DNA from: an uncultured Cellvibrio sp.
GTDB taxonomy: Bacteria > Pseudomonadota > Gammaproteobacteria > Pseudomonadales > Cellvibrionaceae
Assembly: GCA_946481735.1 (NCBI GenBank)
Contig: CAMLOU010000172.1
Location: 1 to 7,473, forward strand
DNA: 7,473 nt
Direction: 5' to 3'
Shown here: positions 1-7,196 of the stretch, piece by piece
Position numbering within the stretch: the stretch's first letter is position 1
How the letters are laid out: each line of letters starts with the position of its first letter
The notes under the pieces: generated by a model
The model's database searches: none
What the model was told of the DNA's origin: nothing
What the model saw: only the letters and a program-made list of their open reading frames with translations
Translations under genes and position numbers: made by a program

Positions 1-18
1 TGCGCTAATCCGACCTAC
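1..18 (-). repeat. REP element copy A, truncated by the window edge
   Basis: Read on the minus strand this is GTAG followed by GTCGGATTAGCGCA. It is the head and left stem of the same palindrome found at 58-87. Bases 1-18 are an exact 18-bp direct repeat of 70-87. The right half of the palindrome would lie outside the window, so whether this copy is complete cannot be seen. A GTAG tetranucleotide before an imperfect palindrome is the known layout of REP elements mobilised by REP-associated tyrosine transposases (RAYTs). No such transposase gene is present here. Confidence 0.7.
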
Positions 19-57
19 GGGTTTATCTCCTGATGCGGATTTGGAATCACCGGCGGT

Positions 58-87
58 GTCGGATTATGCTGCGCTAATCCGACCTAC
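58..87 (-). repeat. REP element copy B (GTAG-headed hairpin)
   Basis: On the minus strand: GTAG, then a perfect 9-bp stem GTCGGATTA / TAATCCGAC (arms at 75-83 and 58-66) around an 8-nt loop. It is inverted relative to copy C at 99-134, with the two GTAG heads facing each other across an 11-nt spacer (88-98). That pairing resembles REPIN/BIME doublets. It lies downstream of the A2M gene and would be transcribed at the 3' end of its mRNA if transcription reads through. Confidence 0.8.
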
Positions 88-98
88 TTTGGCACTTC

Positions 99-134
99 GT
101 AGGTCGGGTTAGCGGCGCCGCCGCGTAACCCGAC
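99..134 (+). repeat. REP element copy C (GTAG-headed hairpin)
   Basis: GTAG, then a perfect 9-bp stem GTCGGGTTA (103-111) / TAACCCGAC (126-134) around a 14-nt, very GC-rich loop. Compared with copy B, the sixth stem pair has changed from A:T to G:C on both arms, a compensatory change that supports selection on the hairpin. Its near edge is 33 bp past the A2M stop codon. The hairpin could stabilise or end that transcript, but no T-run follows it on the minus strand, so it is not a canonical intrinsic terminator. Confidence 0.8.
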
Positions 135-167
135 ATCGCCCTTGTTCAGAAAGCCTCAATCAAAAAC

Positions 168-3100
168 CTACTCCGCTACAACCTCCACCCAATACCCTTT
201 GGTCTTCGCGTGAATTTTTTCATCGTACATGGCGTTGGCTTGCCAGGCCGGCAGATAAAACTTGCCGGCGTAGGATGCATTCAATATTACCCGCACAGTC
301 ACGCTGGTTTGATTGCGGTCATTGTAGCGGTATGACCAATAGTAATCGCGCCAGAGGCTGAAATAACTCAATACGCGGTCGTCGCGAATATCCATGTAAT
401 CCAGCCCCTGCGGCAGCTGCGCGCCTTCCAGGCGTTCATTACGAATTTGCCAGCCACTAGGCATGACCAGCGTGAGCGCAATATCCTCCACACGACTTAC
501 CGGCAATGCGGCAAAGTCGGCACTCACTGTGACTTCGGCAATAAAATCTGTTCCCTGCGGCAAGGATTCAACAGACAGCGGCTGGTTATCCACGGTCATA
601 AAATCCACCGCGATATTCAATCCATTACGGCTCGCCGCTTCTTCCAGATTGGCTGGAATGCCGCGATTGCTGACCAGCACACGCAGGTTGTGATCATCGT
701 CGTTGCGTACCCGTAACTGGCTCTGTTCCAACGCCTGACGATAAAAGGTTTCAGTGGCCTGGATGTTTTGCCAGTTACCCTTGGTGTCAATCGCAAACCG
801 CAAGTCATCGCCCGCGCCGGTGTGCTGCGCAAATTCACTCATGGCCAACAAGGCCCACGCGAGACTTTGCGTGCTGTACCAATTGCCGCTGGATAATTCG
901 CTCGCAATACTTTCCGCCAGCTGCCAGGTCGCATCGTCTTTTGCTTGATCATTACGCACACGGGTAATCAGCATGACACTGCGGTCGCGCAATTCCGACC
1001 CATAGGTATAACCGGAGACCTCATAGTTCGGCACCTGGTCACCCACATTGGCCAGCACATCCGTCGCCGCATCTTTTAAACCCATGTGTTGATAGGTCAA
1101 CGACAACAAGCGCATGGCGGTGATGTTGTAGCGATTGTCGGTGGGGCGACGCAGTTGTTCGCGCAGGCGATTCATCGCCGGCAACTCTGCTTTGTCTGCC
1201 AGGGCCAGCGTGTACAACCGGTAAGCCGCTACCGTCGCATCGTAATCCTGCTGTTGGCCGCGATAATTTCTTGCCAGATCGCGCTGGTAATTGATCCATT
1301 GATCCAGCAAACCGGTGGGCACCGCATGACCGACACGTTTGGCCTCCAACAGGAAATGGCCCGCATAACTCGAAGCCCAATCATTGACGTAACTCGCACC
1401 CGGCCAATAACTGAAACCGCCATTGCCTTGCTGGAAACTCGCCAGTTTATTGATCGCGGCGCGCACATTTTTTTCGACGTCGGCTGTCTGTGCATCCGTC
1501 AATGCGACAAGGCTTGCCAGGCGCAATTGCGGAAATGCTGCCGATACCGTTTGTTCAAGACAACCGTGCGGGTAACCAATTAAATAATCCAGCCGTTTTT
1601 CCAGATTCAGCGGCGGCAGGGTACCGACCTCCAGTGTGGTTTGATTGGTACCGGCCATGCCGTGGGGCGTTAACGGTGATTGCCAGGTTTCACCGGGCGC
1701 GAGTAGCTTGCTTTCCCAGATCACCGACGGTGGATTGGCGGCGCGCGATTCGATAAAGATTTCCTGTTGTGCCATTTCATCGCCGCTACGCGCAGTAATC
1801 ATGACACGACCTTTGCCGATACGATCATTCACCTTCAGGCGCAGGCTCGCAATCGCATCGCCGGGGTTGTCGAACGCCAGTGCGGCCTGTTTGTCGATCA
1901 CGGTAAAGATGTCATTGGCCTCAACCGCAATATCGATGGATTTAATCGCTGCATCACTGACAAATACATTGACCGGCAGTGTCACCGCTTCACCCGGGCC
2001 AACCACCCGCGGCAGCGTGGCAAACAGGACAACCGGTTGTGTTACCGTCACGGATTTTTCCGCACTGCCGTAGGCGTTGACTTCACCTTCATCGCCCGCC
2101 ACCACCATCACGCGCACGGCGCCCATATAGGGCGGCAAGGTCACCTTGTGCGCGCGGGTAGCCTTTGCCTCCAGCGTAAAGGGTCCCATAAATTTCACGA
2201 TAGGCGGAAAGCGACGTTCACGGCGTTTATTGTCCGCGTCCTGATCGGCATCACTGCCACCGATGGCCAGCACGCGCTCCAGGGACGCGCCGTACGCACC
2301 CACCACCTGATCAAATAAGTCCCAGGTCATCACACCCAGCGCTTCGCGGCGATAAAAATGTTGATGGGCTTTGGGCACAGTGAAGCCAGTCAGTCCCAAC
2401 AAACCTTCATCCACAATCGCCAGGGTGTAGGTCATGGCGCGTTGATTTTTTTCACTCACACTCACGGTAAATTCTGTTTCCGGTCGCACCTCGTCCGGCA
2501 CATCAACTTGCGGTTGCAATTGCGTGGCCGGGTCTTCCACCAGCAGCGGCACTATGCCGTAAAGACGCATGGGGGCATCGCTCTCACGCGCCTGATGCGG
2601 CAGCAACAAGGCAAGATTTACGTAAGTGTTGGGTGCCATCTCGGCGGTAATCGGGATGCGAATCTCGGCCTGATCCGGTTTAAGGTCGAGCCAGCGATGC
2701 TCAAGCACACGGCTACCGTTTTCAAGGCTGAGCAATACCCGGCCCTGTTGACTTTGCGGTAAGCGGACTACCGCTGTATCGCCCACCCGATAATTTTCTT
2801 TATCGGTGGTCAACATCAACTGTGTAGCGGAGTCAGGATTTTTTTGCTCACTCCAGCTCCAGCCGAGGTACACAATTTGTCCGGCACAATGATCGCCCTG
2901 CGCGTCGCATACGCGAATTAAATGGCGGCCCCATTCATAGGTATTTTTCGTCAACGTCCAACGCGCGCGGCCATGACTGTCCGTGGTGAGTTTTGCCTGG
3001 CTTACCGGCGTATGGTTTTGATTACCCACATAACTGGCGAGATCTTCACTGTCCTGATCCCACCACCAGCGCCAGCCGATTTCATACACGGTGACATTCA

Positions 3101-5774
3101 GCGCGCGATTGGCGATTGCCTTGCCATCGCGCCCGAGGCTCACAAAGGTCACGTCGTGGTCCGAATCACGACTGATCGCATCCTGATAGCCGTCACCCTT
3201 GGGCACCATTACACCGACCCAGTTATCGTAGGGCAACAAATCAAAACGGCGCAGTGTGGTGCTGAAATTGCCGCTCTCTTCAAACACGCGCGTAACAAAG
3301 GTAGCGGACAACATGCCGGGCGGCGGCGACTCCACCGGTACATTCAAGGAAAATTGCGCACGCCCCTGGGCATTTAATTTTCCGTCAAACACTTTTTGCG
3401 AACTGCCTTCAAAACTGCGCGCTGGATCATCAAAGCTGAATTGATCGAAGCCATCAAAACGTGTGACTTTCGTACTGAGTTTTACTTCGGCATCCGCCTT
3501 CAACTGATTAGCCACCGCGCCGTGTAACCATTGTCCAAACAGGTCAACCTGTGCAGGCATAGCCGATAAACGCAAGGGCGTTTGATCGATTGTTAAATCC
3601 ACCTTCAGACGGTTTGGTGTAATGGTTTCAACCTTAAGGATTTTATCGAAATAGCGGTTGCCTACATGGACCACCACTCGCCAATTGCCGGTGGGTGCAT
3701 TTTCTTCAGTGCGTAATTGAAAGCTGTAGAAATTATTGACCGGTTGTACGTTGGTAAGGCTGGTCACTTTGTTGCCGCGCGGATCAAATAAATCCAGCTT
3801 GACCGGGTGGTCCGCCGGCAGGCGTTGTTCCTTGTCCTGCAAGATAAACGTCAGAAAGATATCGTCGCCGGGGCGCCAGACATCGCGCTCGCCGTAGATA
3901 AAACCTTTTAACCCGCCTTTAACATTTTCACCGGCCACATCAAATTGGTTGGTGGGTAAGGCTTCGTTGCGTGGCACGCGTAAAAAGCCCATTTTTTTAT
4001 CACGCTCTGCGGTGACATAAAAAGGCGTGCCGTCGGTGGTGACCTCGGCCATGCCGTAGCGATCCGTCTTAGCGGAGCCGATCACTTGCTGCTGATAGTT
4101 GAATACCTTGATATCGGTGTTCGCCAAAGGCGTCGCATCATTTAATCCGGTGGTAATCACATGCAGGGTATTGCCAGTACCACGCTTGGCCATGATGCCG
4201 ATATTGGACACCATAAAAGTGCGGCCACTGCTGACATTATCGCCGTAGGCGTAATAGGCATCGTGACAAGGATTATTGCGTTCACTGTAATTCCAGTAAC
4301 CACTGGACTCGTAATATTGACGATACCAATCCGGCTCCTGTTCGCGGGCGTAGTAATCCAATCCATCGTAATTTTCCGGCATCGCCGTGGTGGGTTCCGC
4401 TGGCCGTTCGCTTTCGCATTCGTAGATGGCATTGCTGCGATCCACACGCAATTCCAGGCGTACCAAACCATCCGGGTGTTGCGCCATCAAGTCGGTCAGG
4501 TCGAGGTTGAAACGCTGCATGGCTTCGCGCGGAACTTCCGGCAGGCGGTAGGTTTTACGCCACAAATATCGGCCGGTACTGGTATCGGCCACATCCGTGG
4601 CCAGGTTGTAGCGCTGCAAAAACTGACCGATGTTATTGGCGTAAACTTTAAACGCAATCACCTGCACCGAATCCACGCCCACGGCTTCAAAGGGCACAGA
4701 GATTTGTGAGGCCGGCGGCAGGATACTGCTGTTCCCTACAAAATTTACGCCGGGTTTGGCCACCGCCATCATCAAGGTATGGTGATAATCCTCCGGGAGA
4801 TTTTTTTGCTGGCTGCTGCGCAGCATGGATGACACCACGAGCTCCGCTTCACCATTCAGTGGCTGCGCCGGATAAACGCGCAAGCGACTGCCGTCCACTT
4901 GTACCCGCACATTATCCTGATCGGCCAGACGCACCAGACCGCGCAGATTTTGCCGCGCATCCAGCGGCTCGGAAAAATTGATTTCCACATAAATATCCGG
5001 GTGACGCACCACCCGCGCGTGGGTGACCAAAAATTGGTTGATCGCCGGCACCGTGATATCACGCGCACCTTTTTCGTCAGAGCCGATCGCGCTGCCATCC
5101 CATTCCAGGCGCAGGCTGCCGGCTTCGGCGCGACGGGGAATATCAGCGAGGGTAAAGCTGTAGGTTTTGTTGTCGCCCTTAGCTTGCCAGGTCATCGGCA
5201 GCGTATTTCCACCGAGGCTCGCCGACAGAATTTTTTCCACCGCCCTGACATCGGCACTGTCGGTCGTTATCAGTTGTCCCGACAGTGTCATGCGGTCATC
5301 CGCGTTTTGCTGGCTCACCAAGCCGTCGATCTTCAGATCGAAATCCTGCTTGATGGTATGCACCTGCACATCGAACGCCGGCATGTCTTTATCCACACCT
5401 TGCAGATGTTTATTGCGCACGCTGAGCGTGAACTGGCGATCATTGGGCAGGCGGGTGTTGGGGGTAATGCGCAGTTCATCCACCGCTGTGAAGACGGCCG
5501 TCACCGGATGATCCGGCTTCAATACCACCAGGCCGTCCACCGGCTGATTGAGTTTTTCTTCATCCACCACCGGATGGCTGAAACGAATCACCATCGGCGC
5601 ATCCGTCGCCACCCAGCGCCGCGGGTAATCGACAATATGGGCATCCCAGGCGGAGGTCGCGGCCTCTTCACCGGGCGTATCTTCAGGCGGGGTATCCGTG
5701 GTGCGATCACAAGCGGTAGCAACAAACAGAAGGGTTAGCAGCACAAACAGTCTGCGGGCGGTGAGTAACATCAT
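168..5774 (-). CDS. Alpha-2-macroglobulin family periplasmic lipoprotein (YfhM/COG2373-like)
   Basis: Predicted protease-trapping lipoprotein. In this family a protease cleaves the bait region, the protein changes shape, and the thioester covalently captures it. The 1868 residues start with a lipoprotein signal (lipobox ATAC, Cys22). Asp23 at +2 is the E. coli inner-membrane retention signal. An acidic Pro/Thr-rich linker (23-42) follows. Two Ig-like segments lie near 54-140 and 250-340. A macroglobulin A2M_N-like domain starts at Gly624 (YGERDVWRPGDD). A WRWWW motif sits at 901-905, and a bait-region-domain-like part spans about 982-1080. A charged bait-like segment lies at 1172-1188, and the A2M domain follows. 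The thioester motif GCLEQ (Cys1405-Gln1408) is intact, then the thioester domain and a receptor-like C-terminus. The chosen start has AAGGA 7 nt upstream; Met2 would place it 10 nt away. The protein is about 200 residues longer than the roughly 1650-residue E. coli homologue. Family call is secure; substrate and partner are unknown. Confidence 0.95.
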   Translation of the reverse strand: MMLLTARRLFVLLTLLFVATACDRTTDTPPEDTPGEEAATSAWDAHIVDYPRRWVATDAPMVIRFSHPVVDEEKLNQPVDGLVVLKPDHPVTAVFTAVDELRITPNTRLPNDRQFTLSVRNKHLQGVDKDMPAFDVQVHTIKQDFDLKIDGLVSQQNADDRMTLSGQLITTDSADVRAVEKILSASLGGNTLPMTWQAKGDNKTYSFTLADIPRRAEAGSLRLEWDGSAIGSDEKGARDITVPAINQFLVTHARVVRHPDIYVEINFSEPLDARQNLRGLVRLADQDNVRVQVDGSRLRVYPAQPLNGEAELVVSSMLRSSQQKNLPEDYHHTLMMAVAKPGVNFVGNSSILPPASQISVPFEAVGVDSVQVIAFKVYANNIGQFLQRYNLATDVADTSTGRYLWRKTYRLPEVPREAMQRFNLDLTDLMAQHPDGLVRLELRVDRSNAIYECESERPAEPTTAMPENYDGLDYYAREQEPDWYRQYYESSGYWNYSERNNPCHDAYYAYGDNVSSGRTFMVSNIGIMAKRGTGNTLHVITTGLNDATPLANTDIKVFNYQQQVIGSAKTDRYGMAEVTTDGTPFYVTAERDKKMGFLRVPRNEALPTNQFDVAGENVKGGLKGFIYGERDVWRPGDDIFLTFILQDKEQRLPADHPVKLDLFDPRGNKVTSLTNVQPVNNFYSFQLRTEENAPTGNWRVVVHVGNRYFDKILKVETITPNRLKVDLTIDQTPLRLSAMPAQVDLFGQWLHGAVANQLKADAEVKLSTKVTRFDGFDQFSFDDPARSFEGSSQKVFDGKLNAQGRAQFSLNVPVESPPPGMLSATFVTRVFEESGNFSTTLRRFDLLPYDNWVGVMVPKGDGYQDAISRDSDHDVTFVSLGRDGKAIANRALNVTVYEIGWRWWWDQDSEDLASYVGNQNHTPVSQAKLTTDSHGRARWTLTKNTYEWGRHLIRVCDAQGDHCAGQIVYLGWSWSEQKNPDSATQLMLTTDKENYRVGDTAVVRLPQSQQGRVLLSLENGSRVLEHRWLDLKPDQAEIRIPITAEMAPNTYVNLALLLPHQARESDAPMRLYGIVPLLVEDPATQLQPQVDVPDEVRPETEFTVSVSEKNQRAMTYTLAIVDEGLLGLTGFTVPKAHQHFYRREALGVMTWDLFDQVVGAYGASLERVLAIGGSDADQDADNKRRERRFPPIVKFMGPFTLEAKATRAHKVTLPPYMGAVRVMVVAGDEGEVNAYGSAEKSVTVTQPVVLFATLPRVVGPGEAVTLPVNVFVSDAAIKSIDIAVEANDIFTVIDKQAALAFDNPGDAIASLRLKVNDRIGKGRVMITARSGDEMAQQEIFIESRAANPPSVIWESKLLAPGETWQSPLTPHGMAGTNQTTLEVGTLPPLNLEKRLDYLIGYPHGCLEQTVSAAFPQLRLASLVALTDAQTADVEKNVRAAINKLASFQQGNGGFSYWPGASYVNDWASSYAGHFLLEAKRVGHAVPTGLLDQWINYQRDLARNYRGQQQDYDATVAAYRLYTLALADKAELPAMNRLREQLRRPTDNRYNITAMRLLSLTYQHMGLKDAATDVLANVGDQVPNYEVSGYTYGSELRDRSVMLITRVRNDQAKDDATWQLAESIASELSSGNWYSTQSLAWALLAMSEFAQHTGAGDDLRFAIDTKGNWQNIQATETFYRQALEQSQLRVRNDDDHNLRVLVSNRGIPANLEEAASRNGLNIAVDFMTVDNQPLSVESLPQGTDFIAEVTVSADFAALPVSRVEDIALTLVMPSGWQIRNERLEGAQLPQGLDYMDIRDDRVLSYFSLWRDYYWSYRYNDRNQTSVTVRVILNASYAGKFYLPAWQANAMYDEKIHAKTKGYWVEVVAE

Positions 5775-5781
5775 TGCCGAT

Positions 5782-5786
5782 TCCTT
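5782..5786 (-). promoter_or_regulatory. Ribosome binding site of the A2M gene
   Basis: AAGGA on the minus strand, 7 nt before the ATG at 5774. This spacing favours the first of two consecutive ATG codons as the start. It is the clearest Shine-Dalgarno sequence in the window, which suggests that the A2M is translated independently of the upstream PLA2-like gene. Confidence 0.7.
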
Positions 5787-5886
5787 ATCGGTGGTGTGTC
5801 AGTGTGGATGTCTATTTTTTTAGGTTGCGTAACAGTATGGTTCAGACTGTGATGAATATCGTTTGGTTGCACCACAAAATGCGGCT

Positions 5887-6357
5887 TTAATCCGCCTCCA
5901 GTTCCCGTTGCAACAATGCCCTCGCATCCGGCAACAACGCATCGGCCTGCTGTCGCTCGTCGTTGGTCAGGGTTTTGTAACCGCGCGGTTGGCGTATAAC
6001 GGCATCCCACCAGGGCCAGCCGTAACCCCAGCGGTAGGTGGTGACCCAGAAGGGGCTGCCGCCCCAGCGGACATTGCTGTACACAAAACTTCCCAGCATG
6101 GGCGAGGCCGCTTCGTTGATACACAGTTCCAGCCGGCGGTCTGATAACTCGCGCTGTTTCTCGGTGCCGCCGAGCCAGTAATCAAAGTCGTGGGCCACAC
6201 AGCAGTGGCGCCAGCGCGGCAGGTCGCCGGGCAGGCCATCGAGCATCATGCTGCAGCCGTCGGTGGTGAAGGGTGCGAGTGTATTTAGCTGCGCCAGGGT
6301 CGGCGCAGCCAACACTGTCCAGCACATGATGATCAGGCCGATCCTGATGGCACCCAT
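5887..6357 (-). CDS. Secreted phospholipase A2-like protein with CCxxHD motif
   Basis: A 156-residue protein with an N-terminal signal peptide (hydrophobic core about 6-18, probable cleavage after Ala22 in PTLAQ), so it is exported. The mature part has DGCS at 33-36 and RHCCVAHDFDYW at 50-61, then Asp73 in LSDRRLELC. This matches the layout of the phospholipase A2 superfamily: CCxxHD with the catalytic His (here His56), a calcium ligand Asp (Asp57), and a later Asp on the second helix (Asp73). Cysteines 35, 52, 53 and 79 could make two disulfides. A Trp/Tyr-rich stretch at 103-117 follows, then a charged C-terminal helix. The classical YGCYCG calcium loop is absent, so lipase activity is not certain. 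The longer reading from 6429 adds 24 residues ahead of the signal peptide and runs through the divergent promoter, so Met at 6357 is preferred. The ribosome site is weak (GGCGGA-like). It is co-oriented with the A2M gene 112 bp downstream. I do not recognise a named gene. Confidence 0.75.
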   Translation of the reverse strand: MGAIRIGLIIMCWTVLAAPTLAQLNTLAPFTTDGCSMMLDGLPGDLPRWRHCCVAHDFDYWLGGTEKQRELSDRRLELCINEAASPMLGSFVYSNVRWGGSPFWVTTYRWGYGWPWWDAVIRQPRGYKTLTNDERQQADALLPDARALLQRELEAD

Positions 6358-6394
6358 GATGTTTCCGCCCCGTGGCTGGTGTAAACGCTCCGGC

Positions 6395-6404
6395 ATTGTA
6401 CAAT
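6395..6404. promoter_or_regulatory. Palindromic ATTGTACAAT, candidate shared divergent -10 region
   Basis: A perfect 10-bp palindrome in the 90-bp gap between the divergent PLA2-like gene and ubiE. Each strand reads TACAAT, five of six matches to the sigma-70 -10 consensus. It lies 37 bp from the minus-strand start at 6357 and 42 bp from the ubiE start at 6447. Flanking CGGC (91-94 of the 6300s) and GCCG (6406-6409) extend the symmetry with one unpaired A. No convincing -35 hexamer is visible on either strand at 16-18 bp spacing, so a regulator-binding site is an alternative reading. Confidence 0.4.
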
Positions 6405-6446
6405 AGCCGCCTTTGTCTCCGCCGCTCACCGCCCTGGACCTTTGCT

Positions 6447-7196
6447 ATGAACGAGAAAAAAACCACCCATTTTGGTTTTGAAGAAGTTGCCGTTGACGAA
6501 AAAGCCGGACGCGTAGCTGACGTGTTTCATTCCGTCGCCGCCAAGTACGATGTGATGAACGACCTGATGTCCGGCGGTATCCACCGTTTGTGGAAGCGCT
6601 TCACCATTGAAGTGTCGGCAGTGCGCAGCGGCCATAAGGTGCTCGACATTGCCGGCGGTACCGGCGACCTGAGTTACCAGTTTGCCAAGCGCGTCGGCAG
6701 CGAAGGTCTGGTGGTGTTGGCGGATATCAACGAATCCATGCTCAACGTGGGCCGCGACCGACTGATTGATCGCGGTGTGGCGGGCAATATCCAGTTTGCC
6801 CAGGCCGATGCCCAATACCTGCCCTTCCCCGACAATACTTTTGATTGCATCACCATCGCCTTCGGCCTGCGCAACGTCACCGACAAAGACCTGGCCCTGC
6901 GCGCCATGCTGCGCGTGCTCAAACCCGGCGGTCGCCTGCTGGTGCTGGAATTTTCCAAGCCGCAGAACAGCCTGCTGGAAAAGGTGTACGACACCTATTC
7001 ATTTAAAGTCCTGCCACTCATGGGCCGCTTAATTACCAACGACGCCGACAGCTACCGCTACCTCGCCGAATCCATCCGCATGCACCCGGACCAGGCGACC
7101 CTGAAAGCCATGATGGAAGACGCGGGCTTTGTAAATACCGAATACCACAACATGACCGGCGGCATCGTCGCGCTGCATAAAGGGATCAAACCCTGA
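6447..7196 (+). CDS. ubiE: Ubiquinone/menaquinone biosynthesis C-methyltransferase UbiE
   Basis: SAM-dependent C-methyltransferase that converts the demethoxy-type benzoquinol intermediate (DDMQH2 to DMQH2) in ubiquinone synthesis. In species that make menaquinone it also methylates demethylmenaquinol. It acts in the cytoplasm, in the Ubi complex. The 249 residues match the usual length (251 in E. coli). Visible marks are the first UbiE signature region [17 protein letters not shown] (34-50), SAM motif [12 protein letters not shown] (65-75), the acidic ribose-contact Asp93 in VLADIN, Asp121 in AQADAQ, and the second signature [15 protein letters not shown] from Arg156. The start MNEKK at 6447 fits the family N-terminus. 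An upstream in-frame GTG at 6372 would add 25 unrelated residues across the promoter region. The ribosome site is weak (GGA 8 nt before the ATG). The stop overlaps the next gene start by one base. Confidence 0.97.
   Translation: MNEKKTTHFGFEEVAVDEKAGRVADVFHSVAAKYDVMNDLMSGGIHRLWKRFTIEVSAVRSGHKVLDIAGGTGDLSYQFAKRVGSEGLVVLADINESMLNVGRDRLIDRGVAGNIQFAQADAQYLPFPDNTFDCITIAFGLRNVTDKDLALRAMLRVLKPGGRLLVLEFSKPQNSLLEKVYDTYSFKVLPLMGRLITNDADSYRYLAESIRMHPDQATLKAMMEDAGFVNTEYHNMTGGIVALHKGIKP

Noticed and set aside
19..57. Spacer between REP copies A and B, checked for a small gene or further repeat
   Set aside because: No palindrome, start with ribosome site, or recognisable motif is visible.
4899..5738. A 279-codon open frame on the plus strand within the A2M gene
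   Set aside because: It is antisense to a gene with clear family motifs; its His/Arg/Ile-rich translation has no recognisable domain and is a typical shadow frame.
5817..5845. Possible promoter for the A2M gene in the 112-bp gap (minus strand CTGAAC, 17 bp, TAAAAA)
   Set aside because: Spacing is right, but the hexamers match only three and four of six consensus bases, and an A-rich run makes a chance match likely.
5881..5895. Small hairpin GCGG/CCGC over the PLA2-like stop codon, considered as a terminator
   Set aside because: Only four base pairs, with a short ATTTTG after it on the minus strand; too weak for an intrinsic terminator.
6358..6429. Upstream extension of the PLA2-like protein to a start at 6429
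   Set aside because: It would put 24 polar residues ahead of a well-formed signal peptide and would read through the divergent palindrome; the Met at 6357 is the natural start.
6372..6446. GTG-initiated 25-residue N-terminal extension of UbiE
   Set aside because: The extension does not resemble UbiE and covers the promoter region; the MNEKK start gives the family's usual length.
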